A DNA stretch of 64,000 nt from Henckelia pumila. Taxonomy: Eukaryota > Streptophyta > Magnoliopsida > Lamiales > Gesneriaceae. The notes under the pieces were generated by a model. It worked only from the letters and a program-made list of their open reading frames with translations. It did no database searches and was not told the DNA's origin. The stretch spans positions 169,323,716 to 169,387,715 of the forward strand of contig NC_133121.1 of the NCBI RefSeq assembly GCF_033568475.1, in the 5' to 3' direction. The position numbers and the translations under genes are program-made. Below are positions 11,011-23,939 of this stretch, piece after piece (position 1 is the first letter of the stretch; each line of letters begins with the position of its first letter).

Positions 11011-12313
11011 TTTATGATAAAAGTATTAGCTTTGTCAACATGAATCAGGAAAACAATAAATGCTATCAAGTCGGGTTTTGAAGGACGGTGTGCGGAGGAA
11101 GAGATCAGATTCAGCAGCCATCAAGTCGCCAAGTTCGAAGCCGAGATTTTGAACATGAAACAGGAAAACAACAAGGTTAGAGAGGGCCACACTTGCATGG
11201 TCTAAAAACAAGCAAGTTGTACGTACCACTGGGTAGATAGTTAATGTCAGAAGCTAAAGTAACAAGTGATCTTTCCTCGCAATAAGAGTGCACAATGTGA
11301 GCTTCCATTTTCTCTGGATAGCAAATCCTCATGTTTGGAGAGCATCATCAGCTATCGATCTCGCGAGACTCAAAACCTCGAAAGGTTGCTTATTAGAGAT
11401 GACCTTCACAGTGTTCATGCAAGAATATGTGATCCAGAAATGGGTGAATGCCTGCTCCAATTCTGCTAAGAACGTCATCGTCAGCAACAAGATAATGGAA
11501 AATGAGTCACTGAAACTAACACAGGCTCATGATACCTTCACTCTTGTGAACAAAGCGATTCCAAGACTTCTTTGAAAGCACGATATGAGTTACATAGGCA
11601 CTCACCTTTGTATATGCTTCACATTAAAAACCAAAAGGGAGCTTTGGCCGAATCATTTTCCCCATTTTTATCCTCTATTGAAACAACGTTCTTATAATAA
11701 AATCCAAAAACTAAAAACACAGAGTACTCTTTTAAAGGAAAAAACAAACTAAGAGAAAATAAATCATATTTTTTTTGTGCACAAGAAAATTTGTGGCCAT
11801 CAAATCTTGTGCCACTGTATATATACACCAAGTAGCAGAATCAGCTTATAAAAATTCTCAATCATCTTCCATATATGCAACTTGATTTTGTAAAATCAAG
11901 ACCAGAATCACCATGGATCAGTACTGCCTTTAGTTACTTGGTTCATCATATCTCAGACTCGAGACCGCACAAATCTTCAAGTGGTACAAAAATAAAATCA
12001 TTATTAATGCTTTCTATATAATAACACACATTCAGAAGTCTGACCTCGCAAGCCATACGGACTTGTGACCCAGCTCATGAAACATATCCATGAGACAAAA
12101 CTTCTGAGCTCATTCTGCACGAGCTTGAAATTTGGTCGATCATCCTTATTTTCCGCTTAGATCAATCTCACTTTTCACAAGAGACGTGACGTAAACCTGT
12201 GAAATCACTAAAGAAATATCTCAAGTCGACTAAAAAGCATACAATCAGCTTATATGACAATGAGAAAAAATGAAAAACAAATTGAATTGGAACGAGAAGC
12301 ACCACAATCTCAC
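11011..12313. other. Unassigned region with short ORFs
   Basis: Plus-strand ORFs at 11266-11469 and 11288-11575, and a charged heptad-like stretch readable around 11080-11190, could be remnants of a gene. No family was recognised. The remaining kinase exons expected downstream of the fragment at 12314-13200 were looked for on the minus strand and not convincingly found. Confidence 0.3.
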
Positions 12314-13200
12314 CTGAGAACCATCCCTGAGCTGACCCCAATACACACTGCCAAATCCACCTTCTCCAACCTTGCTATCATAAGTAAAATTATTAGTAGC
12401 CAATTGCAACTCTTTCAGAGCAAAAATCCTCCGTGTCGATTCCTTTTTTCTTTTTTTCTTGTCAAATTCAAAATGCCACTTCCAGAAATCTAAACAAAGG
12501 TAGAGGGAATTCAAGAAAAAATGACAAATAAAGACTAGTTTCTATAAAAATTTTCTCAGTGACTATAGAACCAAAAAAAAGCTCTGCAAAACAATCAAAC
12601 AGTATGTCCTCGTACAACAAATGTGGATCAAAATCATTCCTAATGTAAATTCAAAATTACGAAACAAATCATTTTAAAGAGATTCAAAGTCCAAACAACA
12701 AAAAACAACATAATGAACAGTTTAGACAAAACATTAAACAGAATCACATACAGATCTGAACCCTTTGAGCAACAAAACATCGAACAAAAATACATAATCC
12801 TCCCAGCAACCAACCCACTGCGCAGAATCGTCCCTTTCTGCAAATTTTCACTCGCACAACTAATTTCAGCGATCAAATCCCATAACTCAGACTAGCAAAC
12901 CATAATCAAAATCAACAAAAAAACCATCACTCGGAAACCAATTCCTACGCAGTGGATAATCCATGGGTAGAAAAAGGACAAGAAACATATATGTAAGCCT
13001 AAATCCATACAATGCCACCAACATAAAAACGAAACCTAAATCCATAGAAAATTCCCAAAAGAAAACGAATAGAAATGGAAAAAAATTCAAAAGAAGATGA
13101 GAGGAAAAAATTACCTCGATGCAATTCTGCAAAGTGTTTGGAGGAGAAAGCATTCTTTGATTCTTGAACAGGCCAGTCCAAACTGGGATGCAAACCATCC
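12314..13200 (-). pseudogene. 5' part of a PTI1-like receptor-like cytoplasmic kinase gene
   Basis: The exon at 12489-12314 (minus) encodes a basic stretch, then IFALKELQLATNNF and VGEGGFGSVYWGQL, ending DGSQ at a GTGAG donor. This matches the start of the kinase N-lobe, with a GxGxxGxV glycine loop, in PTI1-like RLCKs of the At3g15890 type. Upstream, an exon with an ATG near 12810 encodes MYFCSMFCCSKGSD, a Cys-rich N-terminus suggestive of lipidation, before a GTATGT donor. A probable 5'UTR exon near 13115-13200 ends at GAG/GTAATT. Joining the two coding exons at the most obvious sites gives a frame conflict. The ATP-binding Lys, catalytic loop and DFG exons are not recognisable downstream, so this looks like a 5' gene fragment, though its promoter-proximal structure is well kept. 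Confidence 0.65.
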
Positions 13201-13204
13201 GAAC

Positions 13205-13610
13205 ATGTTACAAGCTCGTTTGATAAATATTTGATTCGTAATCGAGCTTATTGAACTCGAGCCGAATTTGAACATGTTTAAACATTTTTTTGAGCCGAGC
13301 TCGAGCCAAAATTACTCTGTTCGCGAGCCTTAATATTTAATTAATATAATATAATTATAAAATAATATATACATTTCGAGCTTTCGAATCATAATATCCG
13401 AATAGTTCACGAATAGGTTTGAATATTTCGAACCGAACTTGAACTCCAACTTCATTTCGAGCCGAACTCGAGCCAAAATATTTGAAATTATCGAACTTCG
13501 AATCGAGCTCGAACTCGAATATACTCTTATCAAGCCGAATTCGAACCTTAAAATTTTACCATTATTCGGCTCCATTCGATTCGTTTTCACCCTAGTCCAA
13601 ACATTAAATT
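13205..13610. repeat. GAGCTCGAGCC-rich dispersed repeat
   Basis: The segment contains many variants of gagctcgagcc, ttcgagccgaact and cgaactcgaa on both strands and ends with ttcgttttcaccctag. Such segments are common plant non-autonomous transposon or MITE-like repeats with degenerate internal subrepeats. It lies directly upstream of the kinase 5'UTR exon. Terminal repeats and a target duplication were not established. Confidence 0.55.
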
Positions 13611-13839
13611 TAACCGAATCATAAAGTTCTCTTGACCCTTGACCGGTTAAATTTTTAAAATTGGATTAGCCCGTCTCACCAAAATAGATCCGTACAACGG
13701 TCACCCAATAGTTTTTGCCCCACATATTTGGGCCGGTCTTCACGTAAAAACGAAAAGTAGAAAAGACCTAGACCACTATGATGATTGGGCCATAGTTTGG
13801 CCCAATAAATCATACCTTCCTCGACAATTCTCTATAAAG

Positions 13840-14660
13840 CTGAACCCTAGCTGCCGCCTCCTTGTACCAAATTCACCCATTCGTGGGTTCTTCAAAAAAA
13901 TTCGATTTTTTTTAATTTTTTTATAAATTAGCCCAATGATGGAAAAAAATTAACACATTGAAGTGGTATGACGGTTCTGAATCATCACTGGCCTTTATGG
14001 ATCGCCAATGTAAGCAGCCGCCGTCGCATACCCCCTCCACTTTTTCCTCAATTTTTGTGAAAAATTTCATCCCTTTTGTGTGATGGTTGGCTGTTTGCTC
14101 GTGGAGGTGCGCGGAAGGCCTTTGATGATTCTACGTCAGTATTTTTAGCCGCTCGTGATTTGTCAAAAGCTATGAGATCTGAGGGCTTTACATTTTATCG
14201 TTCTCTTGAAGAATTTATTTCCCTCTTTTTGAGAGTTGGAAATACATGCTTGTGTTAATGTTTCAGCGTGATTTCTAATTTTTGTAAAAATCACAATTTA
14301 GTCTTTTTAGCTTTACTTTTGGTGAATACTTCAAAGGTTGCATTTAAAAAAAAAATCAAGACTGTTATATTTGATTATCATGAGTTACTGTTTCTTCTTG
14401 AATTGGGGGAGAGTTTGTTACAACTGGGTATCAAATCCGAGACACCGTTTTATATTTGAGACCTCGGATGAACTACACGTCATCGACATTGATAGAATTT
14501 TTTTTATTATAGTCGAATTTGTTAGAAATCTTAATGGTAGGCCTTTAGGATTTGTTGAAGCGGACTTCTCAGAAGTGGAGTCTTGTCTTGTTTTCTTGGT
14601 CTTAGAATGCATGTCAAAAATTCTGAAGTTTAATGGGATAGTTCGTGCAGATTCTCGTTG
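13840..14660 (+). other. Possible unrecognised gene or gene remnant
   Basis: After aaccctagctgccgcc, a composition common in plant 5'UTRs, ORFs at 14076-14258 and 14338-14661 encode stretches such as KAFDDSTSVFLAARDLSKAM and GRPLGFVEADFSEVES that look protein-like rather than AT noise. They are in different frames and separated by a T-rich stretch that could be an intron. I recognise no family. It could be the first exons of a real gene or a decayed one. Confidence 0.25.
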
Positions 14661-15689
14661 AGAGTTTAGGTGGAAAATGGCATTTGTTACTCTTTCCTAG
14701 AATCAGATTTACTCGAACATTGATAGTTGTTTTGCTTAACTTATATGCTTAATCGAGTATCTGCTCCTCTTAATGGATGAAACTGAGATTGATTTAAGTG
14801 TCCAATTTGAAAGATGAAGATTTAAGGTTTACTATGGCATCATGCTAATTGAGTTAATTATTAAATGAACCACTAGGTTTATTTTAATTTTCGGATTATT
14901 TGTAATTAGGATTTTTATGGCTTGCTTTAGATAGAATTTTAAGTCTATAGCTGACCTTTCTTAGTGAGATAAAGGCTAGTGTGTTGTGGTTCTTTTCAAT
15001 TGCTGAGAATTGAAAATATTAGCTGATAACATATCCAGATGTATGGATTAGGTTCCCATCCCTGCCTATGTTCTTGTTTTAATGACAAACACAGTCCTTT
15101 TTAGCATTTATTATTATTGCATAGATATTTCAAAGATTACATTTTTAGATTTGTTCAAGATTTCATTTGTTTAATTTGATTACAAGTCCGGCAGCTGCCC
15201 ACAACTTAGGGCCGATGAGGCCAACTCAAAAGGTTTTTGGAGATGAAATAGAACTAATTTTTTCAATATGTTTAACCTTGTCTGTTTCAGCCACTTTTGA
15301 GTTGACCTTCTTTCGCGGTATGGGTTTAGTCCAGCTTGAAATCGAGACATCCAGACCAAAAAAATAGTTAGTACTGTTCCACTCCTTGTAATGTTTATCA
15401 TAAATTATTAGAACTGAGGTCATTAGATTGGCATCTTTTCTACCCCTTCAAATCTTTGGAGTTGATAATTTTTATTCGCTTTTGGTTAAGGAAAAAATAT
15501 ATATTTATGTGAATGTGTGATCCTTTCTTTCTTCTATTGTGATGCTTTTGAGTTGTATTTGAGTACCGGTTTATGTTTTCCCTAAACTTGCTGAAGATTA
15601 TTAACTTTTATCAAAGCCCAATGATAGTATATTACAAGGTTATGAGTGTGGCTCTTATTTTGGTTGATTGCCTCCCGCATCATCTTAAC
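14661..15689. other. T-rich region, unassigned
   Basis: T-rich sequence resembling plant introns or UTRs. The ORF at 15167-15367 has no recognised similarity. Confidence 0.35.
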
Positions 15690-15699
15690 CAGTCCAAGT

Positions 15700-15751
15700 C
15701 GTCGTCATCATCATCATCATCATTATCAGCAACACTCTTCTTGTTATTATT

Positions 15752-15787
<36 letters not shown>

Positions 15788-15793
15788 ATTGTT
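15700..15793 (+). repeat. Compound (TCA)n/(TTG)n microsatellite
   Basis: A (TCA)n-like run near 15704-15722 is followed by a (TTG)n run near 15750-15788. They create spurious Ser-rich and Leu-rich ORFs. Confidence 0.9.
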
Positions 15794-15849
15794 TAGAATT
15801 TACCATATTGGTGGTGTCGATGATGTGGGATTGGCTTTCTGAAAATCAT

Positions 15850-18800
15850 TAGATGTTACCATAACCCTGTGTTCTGAGGGCTTTTATGAATAATTTGTGA
15901 TACCAAGCTTTTGTTTTCCCTTTAATTTGTTCAATGTCTTCGAATTTCTTTTGTTTGTATCTCTCCAAATAACTAATTCATTTGTTGTGGTTACATTTGT
16001 GTGTTGATTTTATACAGTTCAAAATTTGGGAAACTAACGTCTTAATTACCATTTGTGTTATTCTTATATGTTGTTTTTCCTCCTGATGTTTCTTAAAAGA
16101 TGTCTTGAACCTTTTTTAGTTGTGAGTCGCTCCTAATTGATTCATGTTTTCTAATTGTAAGTTTCACTCTGTTGTACCCAACACATGGAGTTGTTCATAG
16201 GTGTTTTGTTTCAATTGATACAATTCGTAAAAAATTGTTGGATTGAAGTGTAACTGTTGATGAAGTGAAAACATTATTTAAACTATTGGAAAATTTGAGG
16301 GGCTAAAAGATTGTCTTTATGTTAGCATCGAATAAACCTATTATAATATTATCGAACTGAGCTCACTGAAGGTGAAACGTAGTGTTGGAAGAAATTAAAG
16401 AGAGTTTCAAAAATCTACTATCAAGTGTAACTTAAACTGCAGTAAATATTACTTCATTTTTCCCAACAATGGAAAATACATAGATGTTAGAAATAATTTG
16501 GGGCATGTTTGCTTTAAATCTTTAAACCCAAACATATTTTGCCTTCTGTCCCTGTTAAAAAAATGTTTCAACTTTTTAATTTACACGAAAATGTTTTTGC
16601 ACTCTTTGAGTCTACATGTTTTTTTACTGATGAAAATCAGAACAAAATATTGAAAATATAATATTAATATATGATATTTGAGTATTAATTGGTTTATATT
16701 TTTATATAAAAGATAAAATTTTGGGTACAAAATTTGAGCAATTTTATTTATGTCTAACACTTGTAATATATGTTTGGATATTCAATAGTAATATATTAGC
16801 ATCAGTTTTAAAACAATTAATATTTTAATATCATATATTAGTATCATTATTTTTAATTTTTTGTATCGTCGTGAAATTGAAAAAGTGTACTCAAAATATG
16901 TGTTAGAATCAAATTTGAAATAATTTATGTTCAAATACTGTGTATTAATATTGCATTTTCAATATTTTGTATCGATTTTTATCCAAGAAAAAATATGTTG
17001 GCACAGGGAAATCAAAAACATTTTGCTATGGATCATGGAGTTTAAACTTTTTTTTTTTTTTTTGACAGAAACTAAATACAAAGTTATGTTTGGATTAGAG
17101 AATTTAAAGTAAGTTTACTAATAATTTGATTATTTTTCATTTGGAAGAAGAAATCCATGGTAAGTGGTCACCCATCAGGCCATCACAAAAGATTCTTGAT
17201 GCTCGTTTCTTATGTTTATTGGTAAAAACAATTATTTTTTTATGCTTTATCACCAGAGTATGTTATATGTACACATTTGGTTAAAAACGTAGTTATACTT
17301 TAATATTGAAATTACAAATTATCTTATGTACACCAATGAAAAGATCTTTTAATTGGATAATTTTGTAACAAAAGTAAAGTGCAACCGAATGTATGAATAT
17401 AACATTTTGCTTATTACTGACAATTTACAAGACTTTTAATAGATATGGTGATTGGCAGTTTCTAAGGTAACAGGTAATATTATCTTCAGTGCTCATAATC
17501 AGTGTAACAAAAGTAGATGTATTTCTTCAGGCTTTATGATACATGAATTCTATGATTTGTATATAGTTTCATTCTCATTTATATTTGGAGGATTGGAAAA
17601 TGAGTGAGCAAGACAGGCAATGCATATTGAAGCCATGCATATGACTATGTCACTGTTGCATAAGATTATGTATGTCATATCTTGCATTAAGAAAAAACAA
17701 ATTAGTTTTTTTGAGTTGGATCGGGTGGAAAATCTCTTTTACAAAATTGTAACGTGAGATAATCTCATATGAGTTTTTGTGTTTCTAATAGATGTACGAC
17801 AACAATAAATACAAAGGAGAAAATATAAGGAAGATATTCTTGAAAATGTGCAGATTTTCTTGGATTCACGATATTATTCTCTTGTTACTTTCCATGTTCA
17901 CAAGGGGAAAAAAATAACGAAACTACATGTAAAAATATATGTTGATTGTTATATGCACATTTGAGACAATATCCTTCAAATGGTTGAACTCAACCTAGCT
18001 CGACAAGCCATCATTTGAGCCAATTGCTCGGCCTTAGCGATTTTGGTGTTTGTGAGGTAGATCGGAACCTCAAATGTTCCGATTGATGACGGATGCTTCT
18101 AGATGATTTCTTGTATGGTAATAATAATGTGCACAAAAAATAAGACATTAAAAAAGGACTTGATTCGGATTTGGTCCATGTTTTGTGTTTTTCTTGATAA
18201 CGCATGGAGTGAGTCAAGTTGAATTTATCAAAGTCAAATGTCCAGAAATGATGCTATTCAATAGAATATGACGTCTCTGTTTGGTTGGCCAATTTTGAAT
18301 ATCCAAAAACAGATGATCCCATTTTTTATGTCATCAACTTAGTCACCACCATATGTCATTCAAAACCAATCACCAAAATTTTCTAATCGCGCTTTAAACC
18401 CACGATTTTTTGCAATTTTCATAGAAGGATGATCGATATAACTGTAGGATGATCACTAAATTTTCAAGAGCTATATATATATATATATAATTTTTTTACT
18501 ATGAATGCAATCGATTTCTGATGTTTAGGTTGTTACACAGTTTAAAAGATTTAATTTGTAAAACTATAGTTTTTCGGGAGTTGTAAACATTATCCTATAA
18601 AGTTCTTCTTGGCCAATACAAGGTACCAAGAGGTTTAAAACTTGGGCCATGTTAGATTATGTTTCCCATAATGTTTCTAACATTATTTTAAAATTATCTG
18701 CTCCAAGTAGCTCAAACAGAACCAATTGATAGATGTTTACCAAAGTCATCGATTGTGTTTTTACATCATATATATAATAAAGATATAATTATAATTTTAA

Positions 18801-20161
18801 ATAAAGATATATACTATTTAATGATTCAACTGTTTGTCTATCCACATGTTATGAAAATGAAATGTCCATAAAATGACTTTGATGTTGACAAATTTATATA
18901 AATAAAAGGAATTTGACGAAATTGAAGGAAAGCAACTTGTTAACAACTGATTAATGAATATACTATATAATACAAGCTTCTATAAAATACTTTCACATGA
19001 TAAGAGTATTTTTTTCCCATCACATGCTTCTTTCAACTATAAAATATCACAATCATGACTATATAAATCCAAATAAACGTTATTCCATAAAAATCCAAAT
19101 AACCCGCAATAGTTTAGTCAACTTGGTTAAACAATTAATCCATATTTTCTAGTACAACTAGAGAAAACAAGCAATCGAAAAATTCCGATATTTTCATATT
19201 TGCGTTTTCGAAAGATTATTTTTACACATCATCTTAGAAAACACAAACAATCAAACAAACTAATTCGAATGGATTTTTTTTTTTTATCGTATTCATGCTT
19301 TTCATCTTTTCTTCATCTTTTTCTTTTTTTTTTTTTAAAAAAAACAATTATAATCTTCTTAATGATATGTGTGGAATTTTCAGATTTGAATGATAGAATA
19401 TCTTCTCCTATATATAAAAAATATGTCTCTTAGACACCATTTTTTTTTTAATCAAAATTAACCTTATGTTATATAGATATTACACTTTTGTTTACTTTTG
19501 TTTTTTTCGATATTTCAGTCTGCAGTTTAGTCCCTCGATAATTTTTACAACTATGATATTATTATTATTTGAATATAAATCAAATTAATTACAAAATATT
19601 ATATAAGCACGCAACGCGTGAGTCAATACACTAATTTAAATAAAATGTTTGCAGATATGTTAAAAGATATATAGCTAGTGGTAATGATGCAACTTGACGC
19701 TTAAATCGTGTAGTACCTTCAACATCACATGTCAATCGTTCTCCTAGAAGAGACAATTATTATATCGCAAAAACTTATGTGAAACGGTCTCACTGATCAA
19801 TTTTATAAGTAATATTTTCTATTTAGACCACCACATAAAAAAATATTATTATTTTTATCTAAAGTATATTATTTTATTATAAATATAGACATTGTTGACT
19901 ATTATTATAACTGCGCCCTTCACAATTCACGTGAAATTGAACACACGGTATTTGCTCTAATATCAACTGTATGACCTTCTTTCAAAAAAAAAAAAAAAAA
20001 ACTGTATGGCCAAATTTTTGTTGTTTTCTATTAAAAGTTTTAGCTTGTAATATCGATGCTACTCAAATTATTTTTTAAACCGTGCAACAACCCAAAGGCT
20101 GCATGTGAATCATTCTTCTAATACTGACATATGGTGGCTCCCAACAGAATCTGATATAATA
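15850..20161. other. AT-rich intergenic spacer, no gene seen
   Basis: No recognisable coding region or RNA gene in about 4.3 kb. Small transposon-like scraps are present: tgagataatctcatat near 17756 and gtgaaacggtctcac near 19777, the latter resembling ends of common plant MITEs. There is also a degenerate word, gctctaatatcaactg, near 19954 that only loosely resembles a reversed Met-tRNA primer site. Confidence 0.6.
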
Positions 20162-20166
20162 GTACT
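20162..20166. repeat. Target-site duplication of element 1, left (GTACT)
   Basis: GTACT immediately precedes the LTR and recurs at 30397-30401. Confidence 0.9.
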
Positions 20167-20601
20167 TGATGTAGCCAAAAATCACTTGTATAGGACACGA
20201 TGCTTCCGCAATTTCCGGAGTATCAGTAAGTCCTGGTATGTTCCCGGAGGAGATCTTCAGTGGGTTGTTCCTACGTCACAAAACAAAGTCAGAGGAGCCG
20301 GGAGGGTTCCCGGCGAAGGCACTCCGACGCTCAAGTCAGTTATTACTCAAGGAATAATAATCGAGAGTAGAGCGATATATTGCTTAAGAAAGTGTGTACC
20401 TTAATAATGAGGTGACTTGAGCTATTTATAGATATTTGGAGAGCCTCATGGGCTTGAGCCTCTTATGGGCTTTTGTAGAATTCAGGGCCTGCTTGAATTA
20501 AATATATATAATATTTAAATAAGCTTGGGCCTTAAAAATATTCGGAGTGGACCTTAATGATTGGGCTTAGGCCCAGTTGAATTTTTAGGTGTAACCTATC
20601 A
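20167..20601 (-). repeat. Element 1 3' LTR (left copy)
   Basis: 435 bp, starting TGATGTAGCC and ending CCTATCA on the plus strand. It matches the right LTR except for one substitution near 20411. A 99-aa ORF in it is LTR sequence, not a gene. Confidence 0.95.
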
Positions 20602-20622
20602 TAGGCCCCCCACTCTCGGGCG
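20602..20622 (-). promoter_or_regulatory. Element 1 polypurine tract
   Basis: Directly internal to the 3' LTR. On the minus strand the sequence reads GAGAGTGGGGGGCCTA up to the LTR, the purine-rich primer expected for plus-strand DNA synthesis. Confidence 0.75.
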
Positions 20623-21855
20623 TGTCGCATGTGTTGAGAGGACCGAGAGTAGATTTTTTACCGGAGTATTGCCAGAAATTTAATTTCCGAGAACGAATAT
20701 TATGAGCCATTGCGAAAATTACGGGGATCGACCTGGATATACCAAGATGGAGAAATCGTAGTAGGACTGGGATGCAATAGAATTAAAATCCCAGCAGAAT
20801 AATAATTAGAGCGTAATTGATAGGAATCAAAATCCTACTAGAATATTAATTATAGAATCCCAGTAGAACTCTACCAACTACTGTGATTATAAATTCAGCA
20901 GCACAGTATGCTTACCACAACGTGCTAACCCATTGAATTTCTTTTTTATTTGTATTTGCAGAATTCGTTTCCTCACGGTCCATTAAAAATAATCAAAGGG
21001 AAAAGACAATCAATATGGCAGGTAGCAATGACACAACTTGATTTAAAAATTGATATGTGATATTTATTTATTATTTATCACTTTGTTTTATTATCTGCTT
21101 CACGTGCAAACTTATCCATATGCATATTGTTTGTCGTACGTATGTGTTTATGGTATGTATATGCGCGTGTCTATCCTTCCTCCCACTCCATCAGTTGTCC
21201 TCGGCTCCTTCATCCATGACCAAACCAGCAGCAGCGTTCGACGAGGAAACGGCAAGGTACGACGACGAACACGGGGTTCTGCACAATCCCGCCATGAAGT
21301 TGCGTTCCGGTGACACGAACGCGCCCAAATCTGGAAGTGATTGTAGAAGGACCCGAATCGGCGAAGGCGTGGTAATGCCGAGGAATCAAGTGCCAGCCCT
21401 GGGATCGCATCCACTGATCGTGGATATGCCCAAATCTGGACTCGAAAGGAAAGGAACTTGCACGGGCTCGATGACGGGCGATGTTCCGGTGAAGAACTCT
21501 CGTTGACGCTCCAGCCATGGACTAGCATATAAGCTGTCCAAATCTGGACTCGACGGAGCTATGGTGGCTGTTGAAGATGGTGGCGGGTTCGCAGAGGTCG
21601 GTTGATGAAAGCTAGTCGGAGAAAATGGCCGGCGGTTGTGGATGAAGTTGACGATGATAAACCGCGGGCTACAGGGACAGACGCATATATACATATATAT
21701 ACAGGAACCATATTAATAAACATATATAATCAATTGCCACGTATTTGATGCTATTATTGCTTTATTATTTTTAATTAATCTATACAAAATATTATTTTTT
21801 GGTAAAATATATATTTTTATTTTATATATATATTTTTTCTAAAAAATAATTGCAG
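20623..21855 (+). other. Probable promoter/leader and first intron of the antisense gene
   Basis: This part of element 1 lies between the polypurine tract and the first clear exon of the antisense gene. It contains an AT-rich part, then a GC-rich stretch (about 21190-21670) with ORFs in several frames, including a plus-strand frame ending at 21506. A TA-rich segment follows and ends in ttgcag at 21855, a plausible 3' splice site. A leader exon with the true start codon probably lies here, but I could not fix it. Confidence 0.4.
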
Positions 21856-23939
21856 GGCATCCTCCACGGGGTAAAGTATTTTCGGTGTTGGTTGCTAACC
21901 GAGATACTCTTTCCCTCTCGCCAGTGGGGTCTAGCGGTGACAGTGAAATTGACGAGTGTCTATATTCTTTGAGTGATTTGAAAACAGTGGTATCACCTTA
22001 TTTAAAAATTGATAGTAACCCGAATTCTTGCGATAATAGTGGTTCTGAAGAGTCTTCGGGAGGAGTGAGCGAGCGTCTTTTGGACGAGTCAGAGATTTTA
22101 AGTCCAAGTAAAAAATTTGACTTATCCTCTAAAAATATCCTTAAGATTCCCAAAAATGGAGATCTTTGCCATGAACCGCCTCCGGGATATTTTACTGTAT
22201 ATCTGGAGTACTTTAATTTTGGTTTCTCGCTCCCTCCTCATGCCCTTTTGATAGAAATTGTAGATAGTCTCGGGGTGAGTTTAAGTCAATTAACACCAAG
22301 TGCGATTCTTCTCTTTACGTGTTTCCTACGTAGAGTGAGTGAAATTAAAATGTCCCCGACTATAGACTTATTCTATGCGCTTTTCTCGGTGCGTCGCTCC
22401 ATGCCGGGTTCCTATACTTATTTTCTACCTCGGGGAGATTGTAAGTTTTTATCTCGTTGTCCATCTCCAAAAAACGATTGGAGAAAAAATTTTGTTTATG
22501 TATGGGATTATGGTTGGGAGGTTCCCATAGTTTGGAGTCCGGGCCATAGGAAAATTATTCTTAGCAAAATCCACCGTGAATTGCAACTTAAATGTCGTTC
22601 CTTAGGCCTCTTCCAGGAGTTGGTTGACCCAAAAAGTTTGATTCCTGCCGGTAATGCTTTGTTCAAATTGAATTTTGATGACTGTATTTTGCGTCTTCTT
22701 TGGATTCTTCTACTCGTGGTAATTTAAAATTTATTAAATTTATTTACTGATCATTGTCACTCTTCTCTTTGTGTTTGTTTGTAGGTGACAAATTAAGTTT
22801 GGCGGAGGTTCGCGCTTGCATAGAGAAAAACGAGAAAACTCCGTCAAAGACATCGAGAAAAGAGTCACCAATGGATCGAGGTAATCACAATTCCCAAGGG
22901 ATTCCAAGGAGGAGGAATTCTCCCGGGCCATCCGACCGTGTCAATTGTTCTGGTCCTCCATCTAAAAATACTGACACTCGTGACCGAAGGAATGGTGGTA
23001 GAAGAAATGATGCTGACCGTGATACCCGTACTAGGGAGAATGCTAATGGTAGAATAAATCCAAAAAGAAGACGTGAAGATGAACGAACAGTTCCTCCCGA
23101 CACTCGTGAGGGTTGTCACTTGTTCTTGGAGGGTGTGAACCATAAAAGTAATGCTGGATCTTTTTGGGATCTGAAAGATCCAGACATTGGCTGGAGAAAC
23201 GGAGCTAATCTCATTGGAGATCATGACAGGTTGCATCTACTGCCTCAGCCTACCGAAGTATTAACTCGGTCTCTTGCCTCGTCTGCCTTCCAGGTATATT
23301 ATTATACGTTTGATATTTGTTATGATTTTTATGTAGTAAACAATACTCCTTATCTATGGGTCTTTGCAGATTTTATCGCTTGCCCAAACTTTTCAATTTC
23401 GAGAAGAGAGGTCTCGAAATTCCGGGAGAAAATTTGATGACGAGCTGGCGTCATTAAGGGGAGAGTGCAAAAGACTCGGCGAGGAAGGTGCTAAGGCCCG
23501 AGATGATTTTCTCAAATCGCAAAAGGAGCTTGAAGAGAAATCCAAAAAGTATGATGCAATGTGCAAGGATATGGAGCTACTTAAGGGAAAATATTCCCAT
23601 GAATCGGAGACCGGTGAGACTTTTCTCAATTCGTCAATAGGCAAGAATCTCTTGCGAAGTACTGGAGAAAAAGCAATTGAATGCTACCGAGAGTCCACAG
23701 ATTTTAGAGATGAAGTGATTCAGCGGGCGATCGTTATTCATGATGAAGTTGTAGTGGATTGCCGCAAGGAACTACGGAAAACTCAACTAGTTCCAGAGGA
23801 AATTATTATGATGATTCACCCAAAGATTCCGGAGCCTAGTCTTGCCAGAGTTGAAGATGACTCGGATCCTCCCTTAGGAGATTTACTGGGAGGTCTGGGT
23901 GATGAGGAGATGATCGAAGCTTTGCGTTCGAATTTTTAG
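21856..23939 (+). CDS. Antisense gene of element 1: Transposase_28-like plus coiled-coil protein
   Basis: Reads opposite to gag-pol. Three coding blocks join in frame: 21856-22683, 22785-23293 and 23370-23939. Introns are 22684-22784 (donor choice less certain) and 23294-23369 (CAG/GTATAT...TTGCAG/A). Block 1 carries PPPGYFTVYLEYF, FGFSLPPHALL and LGVSLSQLTPSAI, resembling the plant 'putative gypsy-type transposon' (Transposase_28) family. Block 2 is Arg/Asp/Asn-rich and block 3 is a charged coiled coil with an acidic tail ending at TAG 23937. No in-frame ATG precedes block 1's first conserved region, so an upstream exon must supply the start. The gene has no internal stop within the blocks. 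Biochemical role unknown; nucleic-acid or virion-associated roles are speculation. Related antisense ORFs are known from other Tat elements. Confidence 0.75.

Noticed and set aside
19940-19990. Met-tRNA primer-like word gctctaatatcaactg suggesting another LTR
   Set aside because: Only a partial match and no LTR pair or TG...CA ends found around it.
20105-20404. 99-aa ORF, repeated as 72 aa at 29981-30199
   Set aside because: Lies in the element 1 LTRs; identical because the LTRs are identical.
22685-22784. Alternative donor GTGGTAATT at 22719 for the first antisense intron
   Set aside because: It leaves phase 0 and the next exon would hit a stop after three codons; the donor at 22684 keeps the frame.
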